A DNA stretch of 64,000 nucleotides from Liolophura sinensis (GCF_032854445.1 NW_027018158.1:1-64000), one strand, 5' to 3'. Positions 37,747 through 50,354 are shown, counted from the stretch's first letter. Made by a program: numbers and translations. The notes: a model not told the origin generated them from the sequence alone.

Positions 37747-38349
37747 CACATAACTTATAATGAAATGTTGAATATAGTAATGACCAGTCGCGATTGTACA
37801 TAGTTAATGTAGCCGATTTCAATTAGCAAAATGACCAGGCAAAAATCCAAAAGTGGAAAAACTGTTCCACTGCTGCTGGTAAGAGGCTAATCCGACGTAT
37901 TTTGTAACGAGAAATCGAATGGTGCAAACCGCGTTGCTCTCCGACCAATACTTTTGGCTGTAGCCACAAATGAATAATCAATGATGTCAAGATCACGTGC
38001 CCAGCAACGGCTCTTACTCCATGGAAACCAAGGAAATTTGCAATTTTTCAACAGCTGGAGATGCCTGGCCCAATTGCGCATCCTTTGGCACCTTATTGGT
38101 GTGGGTCAGTGTTCAATTGTACTTTTTACAGCGGATTGTATCAAGTACCTTTTGTTTTTTTTTATATACAAATGGTGTGGTTTTTCTACATGTAGATAAA
38201 GACATTGAGTTTGTCTTCGACTTAGAAGTAAGACATTTGTTGGGTTAGTTAAATGGGCTTGGCCCAAATATTTGACGTCGTCTGGGCTACCGAAGGGCAC
38301 ATAACTTATAATGAAAAGTTGAATATAGTAATGACCAGTCGCGATTGTA

Positions 38350-41300
38350 CATAGTTAATGTAGCCGATTTCAATTAGCAAAAAGACCAGGCAAAAACCCA
38401 AAAGTGGAAAAACTGTTCCAATGCTGCTGGTAAGAGGCTAATCCGACGTATTTTGTGACGAGAAATCGAATGGTGCAAACCGCGTTGCTCTCCGACCAAT
38501 ACTTTTGGCTGTAGCCACAAATGAATAATCAATGATGTCAAGATCACGTGCCCAGCAACGGCTCTTACTCCATGGAAACCAAGGAAATTTGCAATTTACA
38601 ACAGCTGGAGATGCCTGGCCCAATTGCGCATCCTTTGGCACCTTATTGATGTGGGTCAGTGTTCAATTGTACTTTTTACAGCGGGTTGTATCAAGTACCT
38701 TGTGTTTTTTTTATATACAAATGGTGTGGTTTTTCTACATGTAGATAAAGACATTGAGTTTGTCTTCGACTTAGAAGTAAGACATTTGCTGGGTGAGTTA
38801 AATGGGCTTGGCCCAAAGATTTGACGTCGTCTGAGCTACCGAAGGGCACATAACTTATAATGAAATGTTGAATATAGTAATGACCAGTCGCGATTGTACA
38901 TAGTTAATGTAGCCGATTTCAATTAGCAAAAGGACCAGGCAAAAATGCAAAAGTGGAAAAACTCATAAAAGCACATAACTTATAATGAAATGTTGAATAT
39001 AGTAATGACCAGTCGCGATTGTACATAGTTAATGTAGCCGATTTCAATTAGCAAAATGACCAGGCAAAAATCCAAAAGTGGAAAAACTGTTCCACTGCTG
39101 CTGGTAAGAGGCTAATCCGACGTATTTTGTGACGAGAAATCGAATGGTGCAAACCGCGTTGCTCTCCGACCAATACTTTTGGCTGTAGCCACAAATGAAT
39201 AATCAATGATGTCAAGATCACGTTCCCAGCAACGGCTCTTTCTCCATGGAAACCAAGGAAATTTGCAATTTTTCAACAGCTGGAGATGCCTGGCCCAATT
39301 GCGCATCCTTTGGCACCTTATTGATGTGGGTCAGTGTTCAATTGTACTTTTTACAGCGGATTGTATCAAGTACCTTTTGTTTTTTTTATATACAAATGGT
39401 GTGGTTTTTCTACATGTAGATAAAGACATTGAGTTTGTCTTCGACTTAGAAGTAAGACATTTGTTGGGTGAGTTAAATGGGCTTGGCCCAAATATTTGAC
39501 GTCGTCTGGGCTACCGAAGGGCACATAACTTATAATGAAAAGTTGAATATAGTAATGACCAGTCGCGATTGTACATAGTTAATGTAGCGGATTTCAATTA
39601 GCAAAAAGACCAGGCAAAAATCCAAAAATGGAAAAACTGTTCCAATGCTGCTGGTAAGAGGCTAATCCGACGTATTTTGTGACGAGAAATCGAATGGTGC
39701 AAACCGCGTTGCTCTCCGACCAATACTTTTGGCTGTAGCCACAAATGAATAATCAATGATGTCAAGATCACGTGCCCAGCAACGGCTCTTACTCCATGGA
39801 AACCAAGGAAATTTGCAATTTTTCTACAGCTGGAGATGCCTGGCCCAATTGCGCATCCTTTGGCACCTTATTGATGTGGGTCAGTGTTCAATTGTACTTT
39901 TTACAGCGGGTTGTATCAAGTACCTTGTGTTTTTTTTATATACAAATGGTGTGGTTTTTCTACATGTAGATAAAGACATTGAGTTTGTCTTCGACTTAGA
40001 AGTAAGACATTTGCTGGGTGAGTTAAATGGGCTTGGCCCAAAGATTTGACGTCGTCAGGGCTACCGAAGGGCACATAACTTATAATGAAATGTTGAATAT
40101 AGTAATGACCAGTCGCGATTGTACATAGTTAATGTAGCCGATTTCAATTAGCAAAATGACCAGGCAAAAATCCAAAAGTGGAAAAACTGTTCCAATGCTG
40201 CTGGTAAGAGGCTAATCCGACGTATTTTGTGACGAGAAATCGAATGGTGCAAACCGCGTTGCTCTCCGACCAATACTTTTGGCTGTAGCCACAAATGAAT
40301 AATCAATGATGTCAAGATCACGTGCCCAGCAACGGCTCTTACTCCATGGAAACCAAGGAAATTTGCAATTTTTCAACAGCTGGAGATGCCTGGCCCAATT
40401 GCGCATCCTTTGGCACCTTATTGATGTGGGTCAGTGTTCAATTGTACTTTTTACAGCGGATTTTATCAAGTACCTTGTGTTTTTTTTATATACAAATGGT
40501 GTGGTTTTTCTACATGTAGATAAAGACATTGAGTTTGTCTTCGACTTAGAAGTAAGACATTTGTTGGGTGAGTTAAATGGGCTTGGCCCAAAGATTTGAC
40601 GTCGTCTGGGCTACCGAAGGGCACATAACTTATAATGAAAAGTTGAATATAGTAATGACCAGTCGCGATTGTACATAGTTAATGTAGCCGATTTCAATTC
40701 GCAAAAAGACCAGGCAAAAATCCAAAAGTGGAAAAACTGTTCCAATGCTGCTGGTAAGAGGCTAATCCGACGTATTTTGTGACGAGAAATCGAATGGTGC
40801 AAACCGCGTTGCTCTCCGACCAATACTTTTGGCTGTAGCCACAAATGAATAATCAATGATGTCAAGATCACGTGCCCAGCAACGGCTCTTACTCCATGGA
40901 AACCAAGGAAATTTGCAATTTTTCAACAGCTGGAGATGCCTGGCCCAATTGCGCATCCTTTGGCACCTTATTGATGTGGGTCAGTGTTCAATTGTACATT
41001 TTACAGCGGATTGTATCAAGTACCTTGTGTTTTTTTTATATACAAATGGTGTGGTTTTTCTACATGTAGATAAAGACATTGAGTTTGTCTTCGACTTAGA
41101 AGTAAGACATTTGCTGGGTGAGTTAAATGGGCTTGGCCCAAAGATTTGACGTCGTCTGGGCTACCGAAGGGCACATAACTTATAATGAAATGTTGAATAT
41201 AGTAATGACCAGTCGCGATTGTACATAGTTAATGTAGCCGATTTCAATTCGCAAAAAGACCAGGCAAAAATCCAAAAGTAGAAAAACTGTTCCAATGCTG

Positions 41301-41470
41301 TTGATAAGATGCTAATCCGACGTATTTTGTGACGAGAAATCGAATGGCTCAAACCGCGTTGCTCTCCGACCAATACTTTTGGCTGTAGCCACAAATGAAT
41401 AATCAATGATGTCAAGATCACGTGCCCAGCAACGGCTCTTACTCCATGAAACCAAGGAAATTTGCAATTT
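38350..41470 (+). repeat. Second 3975-bp-period unit, left match (copies 67-72)
   Basis: Copies 67-72 recur as copies 74-79 at 3973-3979 bp. Shared markers are tttacaacagctg, ctttctcc with CACGTT, tgtagcggattt, ccaaaaatgg, gcggattttatc, gttgataagatgc and atggctcaaacc. The monomer types differ from those in the 30.5-37.6 kb period, so the equal length reflects the same count of monomers and partial units, not the same unit. The right edge lies inside copy 72. Confidence 0.85.
38847..38971 (+). repeat. Partial satellite unit 17 (125 bp)
   Basis: This is the aatgcaaaag subtype. It lies between a tttacaacag monomer and a CACGTT monomer, as unit 10 does, and is the counterpart of unit 18 at about 3974 bp. 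Confidence 0.92.
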
Positions 41471-42329
41471 TTCAACAGCTGGAGATGCCTGGCCCAACTG
41501 CGCATCCTTTGGCACCTATTGATGTGGGTCAGTGTTCAATTGTACTTTTTACAGCGGATTGTATCAAGTACCTTGTGTTTTTTTTAATTACAAATGGTGT
41601 GGTTTTTCTACATGTAGATAAAGACATTGAGTTTGTCTTCGACTTAGAAGTAAGACATTTGTTGGGTGAGTTAAATGGGCTTGGCCAAAGATTTGACGTC
41701 GTCTGGGCTACCGAAGGGGCACATAACTTATAATGAAATGTTGAATATAGTAATGACCAGTCGCGATTGTACATAGTTAATGTAGCCGATTTCAATTAGC
41801 AAAAAGACCAGACAAAAATCCAAAAGTGGAAAAACTGTTCCAATGCTGCTGGTAAGAGGCTAATCCGACGTATTTTGTGACGAGAAATCGAATGGTGCAA
41901 ACCGCGTTGCTCTCCGACCAATACTTTTGGCTGTAGCCACAAATGAATAATCAATGATGTCAAGATCACGTGCCCAGCAACGGCTCTTACTCCATGGAAA
42001 CCAAGGAAATTTGCAATTTTTCAACAGCTGGAGATGCCTGGCCCAATTGCGCATCCTTTGGCACCTTATTGATGTGGGTCAGTGTTCAATTGTACATTTT
42101 ACAGCGGATTGTATCAAGTACCTTGTGTTTTTTTTTATATACAAATGGTGTGGTTTTTCTACATGTAGATAAAGACATTGAGTTTGTCTTCGACTTAGAA
42201 GTAAGACATTTGCTGGGTGAGTTAAATGGGCTTGGCCCAAAGATTTGACGTCGTCTGGGCTACCGAAGGGCACATAACTTATAATGAAATGTTGAATATA
42301 GTAATGACCAGTCGCGATTGTACATAGTT

Positions 42330-45300
42330 AATGTAGGCCGATTTCAATTAGCAAAAAGACCAGGCAAAAACCCAAAGTGGAAAAACTGTTCCAATGCTGC
42401 TGGTAAGAGGCTAATCCGACGTATTTTGTGACGAGAAATCGAATGGTGCAAACCGCGTTGCTCTCCGACCAATACTTTTGGCTGTAGCCACAAATGAATA
42501 ATCAATGATGTCAAGATCACGTGCCCAGCAACGGCTCTTACTCCATGGAAACCAAGGAAATTTGCAATTTACAACAGCTGGAGATGCCTGGCCCAATTGC
42601 GCATCCTTTGGCACCTTATTGATGTGGGTCAGTGTTCAATTGTACTTTTTACAGCGGGTTGTATCAAGTACCTTGTGTTTTTTTTATATACAAATGGTGT
42701 GGTTTTTCTACATGTAGATAAAGACATTGAGTTTGTCTTCGACTTAGAAGTAAGACATTTGCTGGGTGAGTTAAATGGGCTTGGCCCAAAGATTTGACGT
42801 CGTCTGAGCTACCGAAGGGGCACATAACTTATAATGAAATGTTGAATATAGTAATGACCAGTCGCGATTGTACATAGTTAATGTAGCCGATTTCAATTAG
42901 CAAAAGGACCAGGCAAAAATGCAAAAGTGGAAAAACTCATAAAAGCACATAACTTATAATGAAATGTTGAATATAGTAATGACCAGTCGCGATTGTACAT
43001 AGTTAATGTAGCCGATTTCAATTAGCAAAATGACCAGGCAAAAATCCAAAAGTGGAAAAACTGTTCCACTGCTGCTGGTAAGAGGCTAATCCGACGTATT
43101 TTGTGACGAGAAATCGAATGGTGCAAACCGCGTTGCTCTCCGACCAATACTTTTGGCTGTAGCCACAAATGAATAATCAATGATGTCAAGATCACGTTCC
43201 CAGCAACGGCTCTTTCTCCATGGAAACCAAGGAAATTTGCAATTTTTCAACAGCTGGAGATGCCTGGCCCAATTGCGCATCCTTTGGCACCTTATTGATG
43301 TGGGTCAGTGTTCAATTGTACTTTTTACAGCGGATTGTATCAAGTACCTTTTGTTTTTTTTTATATACAAATGGTGTGGTTTTTCTACATGTAGATAAAG
43401 ACATTGAGTTTGTCTTCGACTTAGAAGTAAGACATTTGTTGGGTGAGTTAAATGGGCTTGGCCCAAATATTTGACGTCGTCTGGGCTACCGAAGGGCACA
43501 TAACTTATAATGAAAAGTTGAATATAGTAATGACCAGTCGCGATTGTACATAGTTAATGTAGCGGATTTCAATTAGCAAAAAGACCAGGCAAAAATCCAA
43601 AAATGGAAAAACTGTTCCAATGCTGCTGGTAAGAGGCTAATCCGACGTATTTTGTGACGAGAAATCGAATGGTGCAAACCGCGTTGCTCTCCGACCAATA
43701 CTTTTGGCTGTAGCCACAAATGAATAATCAATGATGTCAAGATCACGTGCCCAGCAACGGCTCTTACTCCATGGAAACCAAGGAAATTTGCAATTTTTCT
43801 ACAGCTGGAGATGCCTGGCCCAATTGCGCATCCTTTGGCACCTTATTGATGTGGGTCAGTGTTCAATTGTACTTTTTACAGCGGGTTGTATCAAGTACCT
43901 TGTGTTTTTTTTATATACAAATGGTGTGGTTTTTCTACATGTAGATAAAGACATTGAGTTTGTCTTCGACTTAGAAGTAAGACATTTGCTGGGTGAGTTA
44001 AATGGGCTTGGCCCAAAGATTTGACGTCGTCTGGGCTACCGAAGGGCACATAACTTATAATGAAATGTTGAATATAGTAATGACCAGTCGCGATTGTACA
44101 TAGTTAATGTAGCCGATTTCAATTAGCAAAATGACCAGGCAAAAATCCAAAAGTGGAAAAACTGTTCCAATTCTGCTGGTAAGAGGCTAATCCGACGTAT
44201 TTTGTGACGAGAAATCGAATGGTGCAAACCGCGTTGCTCTCCGACCAATACTTTTGGCTGTAGCCACAAATGAATAATCAATGATGTCAAGATCACGTGC
44301 CCAGCAACGGCTCTTACTCCATGGAAACCAAGGAAATTTGCAATTTTTCAACAGCTGGAGATGCCTGGCCCAATTGCGCATCCTTTGGCACCTTATTGAT
44401 GTGGGTCAGTGTTCAATTGTACTTTTTACAGCGGATTTTATCAAGTACCTTGTGTTTTTTTTTATATACAAATGGTGTGGTTTTTCTACATGTAGATAAA
44501 GACATTGAGTTTGTCTTCGACTTAGAAGTAAGACATTTGTTGGGTGAGTTAAATGGGCTTGGCCCAAAGATTTGACGTCGTCTGGGCTACCGAAGGGCAC
44601 ATAACTTATAATGAAAAGTTGAATATAGTAATGACCAGTCGCGATTGTACATAGTTAATGTAGCCGATTTCAATTCGCAAAAAGACCAGGCAAAAATCCA
44701 AAAGTGGAAAAAACTGTTCCAATGCTGCTGGTAAGAGGCTAATCCGACGTATTTTGTGACGAGAAATCGAATGGTGCAAACCGCGTTGCTCTCCGACCAA
44801 TACTTTTGGCTGTAGCCACAAATGAATAATCAATGATGTCAAGATCACGTGCCCAGCAACGGCTCTTACTCCATGGAAACCAAGGAAATTTGCAATTTTT
44901 CAACAGCTGGAGATGCCTGGCCCAATTGCGCATCCTTTGGCACCTTATTGATGTGGGTCAGTGTTCAATTGTACATTTTACAGCGGATTGTATCAAGTAC
45001 CTTGTGTTTTTTTTATATACAAATGGTGTGGTTTTTCTACATGTAGATAAAGACATTGAGTTTGTCTTCGACTTAGAAGTAAGACATTTGCTGGGTGAGT
45101 TAAATGGGCTTGGCCCAAAGATTTGACGTCGTCTGGGCTACCGAAGGGCACATAACTTATAATGAAATGTTGAATATAGTAATGACCAGTCGCGATTGTA
45201 CATAGTTAATGTAGCCGATTTCAATTCGCAAAAAGACCAGGCAAAAATCCAAAAGTAGAAAAACTGTTCCAATGCTGTTGATAAGATGCTAATCCGACGT

Positions 45301-45450
45301 ATTTTGTGACGAGAAATCGAATGGCTCAAACCGCGTTGCTCTCTCCGACCAATACTTTTGGCTGTAGCCACAAATGAATAATCAATGATGTCAAGATCAC
45401 GTGCCCAGCAACGGCTCTTACTCCATGGAAACCAAGGAAATTTGCAATTA
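42330..45450 (+). repeat. Second 3975-bp-period unit, right match (copies 74-79)
   Basis: This is the partner of 38350-41470. The offset drifts from 3973 to 3979 because of small indels, including an extra g after ccgaagg at about 42820, an extra A at about 44710 and an extra ct in ctctctccg at about 45341. Confidence 0.85.
42821..42945 (+). repeat. Partial satellite unit 18 (125 bp), last in the window
   Basis: This is the aatgcaaaag subtype and the partner of unit 17. An extra g (ccgaaggggcac) lies just before it. The remaining 21 kb of the window has no partial unit. Confidence 0.92.
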
Positions 45451-48400
45451 TCAACAGCTGAGATGCCTGGCCCAATTGCGCATCCTTTGGCACCTTATTG
45501 ATGTGGGTCAGTGTTCAATTGTACTTTTTACAGCGGATTGTATCACGTACCTTTTGTTTTTTTTATATACAAATGGTGTGGTTTTTCTACATGTAGATAA
45601 AGACATTGAGTTTGTCTTCGACTTAGAAGTAAGACATTTGTTGGGTGAGTTAAATGGGCTTGGCCCCAAAGATTTGACGTCGTCTGGGCTACCGAAGGGC
45701 ACATAACTTATAATGAAAAGTTGAATATAGTAATGACCAGTCGCGATTGTACATAGTTAATGCAGCCGATTTCAATTAGCAAAAAGACCAGGCAAAAATC
45801 CAAAAGTGGAAAAACTGTTCCAATTGCTGCTGGTAAAAGGCTAATCCGACGTATTTTGTGACGAGAAATCGAATGGTGCAAACCGCGTTGCTCTCCGACC
45901 AATACTGTTGGCTGTAGCCACAAATGAATAATCAATGATGTCAAGATCACGTGCCCAGCAACGGCTCTTACTCCATGGAAACCAAGGAAATTGCAATTTT
46001 TCTACAGCTGGAGATGCCTGGCCCAATTGCGCATCCTTTGGCACCTTATTGATGTGGGTCAGTGTTCAATTGTACTTTTTACAGCGGGTTGTATCAAGTA
46101 CCTTGTGTTTTTTTTATATACAAATGGTGTGGTTTTTCTACATGTAGATAAAGACATTGAGTTTGTCTTCGACTTAGAAGTAAGACATTTGCTGGGTGAG
46201 TTAAATGGGCTTGGCCCAAAGATTTGACGTCGTCTGGGCTACCGAAGGGCACATAACTTATAATGAAATGTTGAATATAGTAATGACCAGTCGCGATTGT
46301 ACATAGTTAATGTAGCCGATTTCAATTAGCAAAATGACCAGGCAAAAATCCAAAAGTGGAAAAACTGTTCCAATGCTGCTGGTAAGAGGCTAATCCGACG
46401 TATTTTGTGACGAGAAATCGAATGGTGCAAACCGCGTTGCTCTCCGACCAATACTTTTGGCTGTAGCCACAATGAATAATCAATGATGTCAAGATCACGT
46501 GCCCAGCAACGGCTCTTACTCCATGGAAAACCAAGGAAATTTGCAATTTTTCAACAGCTGGAGATGCCTGGCCCAACTGCGCATCCTTTGGCACCTTATT
46601 GATGTGGGTCAGTGTTCAATTGTACTTTTTACAGCGGATTGTATCAAGTACCTTGTGTTTTTTTTAATTACAAATGGTGTGGTTTTTCTACATGTAGATA
46701 AAGACATTGAGTTTGTCTTCGGACTTAGAAGTAAGACATTTGTTGGGTGAGTTAAATGGGCTTGGCCCAAAGATTTTGACGTCGTCTGGGCTACCGAAGG
46801 GCACATAACTTATAATGAAATGTTGAATATAGTAATGACCAGTCGCGATTGTACATAGTTAATGTAGCCGATTTCAATTAGCAAAAAGACCAGACAAAAA
46901 TCCAAAAGTGGAAAAACTGTTCCAATGCTGCTGGTAAGAGGCTAATCCGACGTATTTTGTGACGAGAAATCGAATGGTGCAAACCGCGTTGCTCTCCGAC
47001 CAATACTTTTGGCTGTAGCCACAAATGAATAATCAATGATGTCAAGATCACGTGCCCAGCAACGGCTCTTACTCCATGGAAACCAAGGAAATTTGCAATT
47101 TTTCAACAGCTGGAGATGCCTGGCCCAATTACGCATCCTTTGGCACCTTATTGATGTGGGTCAGTGTTCAATTGTACTTTTTACAGCGGGTTGTATCAAG
47201 TACCTTGTGTTTTTTTTATATACAAATGGTGTGGTTTTTCTACATGTAGATAAAGACATTGAGTTTGTCTTCGACTTAGAAGTAAGACATTTGCTGGGTG
47301 AGTTAAATGGGCTTGGCCCAAAGATTTGACGTCGTCTGGCTACCGAAGGGCACATAACTTATAATGAAATGTTGAATATAGTAATGACCAGTCGCGATTG
47401 TACATAGTTAATGTAGCCGAATTCAATTAGCAAAATGACCAGGCAAAAATCCAAAAGTGGAAAAACTGTTCCAATGCTGCTGGTAAGAGGCTAATCCGAC
47501 GTATTTTGTAACGAGAAATCGAATGGTGCAAACCGCGTTGCTCTCCGACCAATACTTTTGGCTGTAGCCACAAATGAATAATCAATGATGTCAAGATCAC
47601 GTGCCCAGCAACGGCTCTTACTCCATGGAAACCAAGGAAATTTGCAATTTTTCTACAGCTGGAGATGCCTGGCCCAATTGCGCATCCTTTGGCACCTTAT
47701 TGATGTGGGTCAGTGTTCAATTGTACTTTTTACAGCGGGTTGTATCAAGTACCTTGTGTTTTTTTTATATACAAATGGTGTGGTTTTTCTACATGTAGAT
47801 AAAGACATTGAGTTTGTCTTCGACTTAGAAGTAAGACATTTGCTGGGTGAGTTAAATGGGCTTGGCCCAAAGATTTGACGTCGTCTGGGCTACCGAAGGG
47901 CACATAACTTATAATGAAATGTTGAATATAGTAATGACCAGTCGCGATTGTACATAGTTAATGTAGCCGATTTCAATTAGCAAAATGACCAGGCAAAAAT
48001 CCAAAAGTGGAAAAACTGTTCCAATGCTGCTGGTAAGAGGCTAATCCGACGTATTTTGTGACGAGAAATCGAATGGTGCAAACCGCGTTGCTCTCCGACC
48101 AATACTTTTGGCTGTAGCCACAAATGAATAATCAATGATGTCAAGATCACGTGCCCAGCAACGGCTCTTACTCCATGGAAACCAAGGAAATTTGCAATTT
48201 TTCTACAGCTGGAGATGCCTGGCCCAATTGCGCATCCTTTGGCACCTTATTGATGTGGGTCAGTGTTCAATTGTACTTTTTACAGCGGGTTGTATCAAGT
48301 ACCTTGTGTTTTTTTTATATACAAATGGTGTGGTTTTTCTACATGTAGATAAAGACATTGAGTTTGTCTTCGACTTAGAAGTAAGACATTTGCTGGGTGA

Positions 48401-50151
48401 GTTAAATGGGCTTGGCCCAAAGATTTGACGTCGTCTGGGCTACCGAAGGGCACATAACTTATAATGAAATGTTGAATATAGTAATGACCAGTCGCGATTG
48501 TACATAGTTAATGTAGCCGATTTCAATTAGCAAAATGACCAGGCAAAAATCCAAAAGTGGAAAAACTGTTCCAATGCTGCTGGTAAGAGGCTAATCCGAC
48601 GTATTTTGTGACGAGAAATCGAATGGTGCAAACCGCGTTGCTCTCCGACCAATACTTTTGGCTGTAGCCACAAATGAATAATCAATGATGTCAAGATCAC
48701 GTGCCCAGCAACGGCTCTTACTCCATGGAAACCAAGGAAATTTGCAATTTTTCAACAGCTGGAGATGCCTGGCCCAACTGCGCATCCTTTGGCACCTTAT
48801 TGATGTGGGTCAGTGTTCAATTGTACTTTTTACAGCGGATTGTATCAAGTACCTTGTGTTTTTTTTAATTACAAATGGTGTGGTTTTTCTACATGTAGAT
48901 AAAGACATTGAGTTTGTCTTCGACTTAGAAGTAAGACATTTGTTGGGTGAGTTAAATGGGCTTGGCCCAAAGATTTGACGTCGTCTGGGCTACCGAAGGG
49001 CACATAACTTATAATGAAAAGTTGAATATAGTAATGACCAGTCGCGATTGTACATAGTTAATGTAGCCGATTTCAATTAGCAAAAAGACCAGGCAAAAAT
49101 CCAAAAGTAGAAAAAACTGTTCCAATGCTGCTGGTAAGAGGCTAATCCGACGTATTTTGTGACGAGAAATCGAATGGTGCAAACCGCGTTGCTCTCCGAC
49201 CAATACTTTTGGCTGTAGCCACAAATGAATAATCAATGATGTCAAGATCACGTGCCCAGCAACGGCTCTTACTCCATGGAAACCAAGGAAATTTGCAATT
49301 TTTCAACAGCTGGAGATGCCTGGCCCAATTGCGCATCCTTTGGCACCTTATTGATGTGGGTCAGTGTTCAATTGTACTTTTTACAGCGGATTGTATCAAG
49401 TACCTTTTGTTTTTTTTATATACAAATGGTGTGGTTTTTCTACATGTAGATAAAGACATTGAGTTTGTCTTCGACTTAGAAGTAAGACATTTGTTGGGTG
49501 AGTTAAATGGGCTTGGCCCAAAGATTTGACGTCGTCTGGGCTACCGAAGGGCACATAACTTATAATGAAATGTTGAATATAGTAATGACCAGTCGCGATT
49601 GTACATAGTTAATGTAGCCGATTTAAATTAGCAAAAAGACCAGGCAAAAATCCAAAAGTGGAAAAACTGTTCCAATGCTGCTGGTAAGAGGCTAATCCGA
49701 CGTATTTTGTGACGAGAAATCGAATGGTGCAAACCGCGTTGCTCTCCGACCAATACTTTTGGCTGTAGCCACAAATGAATAATCAATGATGTCAAGATCA
49801 CGTGCCCAGCAACGGCTCTTACTCCATGGAAACCAAGGAAATTTGCAATTTTTCAACAGCTGGAGATGCCTGGCCCAATTGCGCATCCTTTGGCACCTTA
49901 TTGATGTGGGTCAGTGTTCAATTGTACTTTTTACAGCGGGTTGTATCAAGTACCTTGTGTTTTTTTTATATACAAATGGTGTGGTTTTTCTACATGTAGA
50001 TAAAGACATTGAGTTTGTCTTCGACTTAGAAGTAAGACATTTGCTGGGTGAGTTAAATGGGCTTGGCCCAAAGATTTGACGTCGTCTGGGCTACCGAAGG
50101 GCACATAACTTATAATGAAATGTTGAATATAGTAATGACCAGTCGCGATTG

Positions 50152-50166
50152 TACATAGTTAATGTA
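50152..50166. other. Dyad TACAT/ATGTA in the reference monomer
   Basis: TACAT and ATGTA flank the 5-base spacer AGTTA at monomer bases 51-65. It recurs in most copies; the aatgcagcc variant (for example copies 10, 49, 51, 54, 59, 61, 100, 110) breaks one pair. It could bind a dimeric protein or extrude a small hairpin. No function is shown. Confidence 0.6.
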
Positions 50167-50182
50167 GCCGATTTCAATTAGC

Positions 50183-50216
50183 AAAATGACCAGGCAAAAA
50201 TCCAAAAGTGGAAAAA
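50183..50216 (+). other. Phased A-tract cluster (possible intrinsic bend)
   Basis: Four runs of 4-5 A begin at 50183, 50196, 50204 and 50212, spaced 13, 8 and 8 bp. Spacing near one helical turn is the known condition for A-tract curvature, and curved A-tract clusters are common in satellite monomers. The partial unit ends within this cluster. The extent of bending is inferred. Confidence 0.55.
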
Positions 50217-50224
50217 CTGTTCCA
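50209..50224. other. Dyad TGGAA-AAACTG-TTCCA
   Basis: Two 5-bp arms flank a 6-base spacer at monomer bases 108-123. The breakpoint of every partial unit (after base 117) falls within the spacer. Copies with agtagaaaa instead of agtggaaaa lose one pair. Confidence 0.6.
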
Positions 50225-50309
50225 ATGCTGCTGGTAAGAGGCTAATCCGACGTATTTTGTGACGAGAAATCGAATGGTGCAAACCGCGTTGCTCTCCGAC
50301 CAATACTTT

Positions 50310-50321
50310 TGGCTGTAGCCA
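50310..50321. other. Dyad TGGC-TGTA-GCCA
   Basis: This short inverted repeat lies at monomer bases 209-220. It is intact in most copies, broken by cttttcgctg in copies 13, 20, 26 and 34, by gggtgtagcc in copy 43, and by gtagctac in copies 95-96. Confidence 0.55.
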
Positions 50322-50348
50322 CAAATGAATAATCAATGATGTCAAGAT

Positions 50349-50354
50349 CACGTG
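50349..50354. promoter_or_regulatory. CACGTG hexamer (E-box/G-box core) in the reference monomer
   Basis: A perfect CACGTG palindrome lies 13 bp after the anchor start. It is retained in about 100 of the 112 copies. It is CACGTT in copies 22, 29, 36, 40, 41, 68 and 75 and CACATG in copies 7 and 96. This core is bound by bHLH proteins in animals and by bHLH and bZIP proteins in plants; binding here is speculative. Confidence 0.35.

Larger units (their letters stand above)
31320..38297 (+). repeat. Monomer block G (copies 55-66), with three partial units and a 3975-bp period
   Basis: Anchors are at 31555, 32231, 32781, 33331, 33880, 34430, 34980, 35530, 36206, 36756, 37306 and 37981. Partial units precede copies 56, 63 and 66. 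Copies 55-58 match copies 62-65 at exactly 3975 bp, sharing gccttgcccaat, gcatcgtttgg, aaaaacattgag, tatacgaatgg and ccaaagatgg. Copies 58-59 and 60-61 form a second, shorter repeat of about 1100 bp. The tttctacagctg variant is frequent here (copies 57, 59, 61, 64) and was not seen before about 31.0 kb. Copy 66 reads gggttagtt, which truncates the open frame there. Confidence 0.92.
38298..46801 (+). repeat. Monomer block H (copies 67-81), with two partial units and a second 3975-bp period
   Basis: Anchors are at 38532, 39206, 39756, 40306, 40856, 41406, 41954, 42505, 43180, 43731, 44281, 44833, 45385, 45935 and 46483. Partial units precede copies 68 and 75; the second, ending at 42945, is the last in the window. 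Copies 67-72 match 74-79 at 3973-3979 bp, sharing tgtagcggattt, ccaaaaatgg, gcggattttatc and gttgataagatgc. Copy 72 is a hybrid: its left part matches copy 79 and its right part (cccaactgcg, aattac) matches copy 81. Indels are frequent at 41.45-42.4 and again at 45.3-46.8 kb. Confidence 0.91.

Noticed and set aside
41161-41505. Longer 114-codon minus-strand frames here and at 63298-63642, and 108-codon frames at 5749-6075 and 8072-8398
   Set aside because: They arise where an indel or a slightly different copy joins two ordinary short frames. Two lie in indel-rich patches and are probably consensus errors.
50242-50325. Minus-strand tRNA-like A and B boxes (tggctacagcc and cattcgatttc)
   Set aside because: Both differ from the Pol III consensus at several key positions and no cloverleaf can be drawn.
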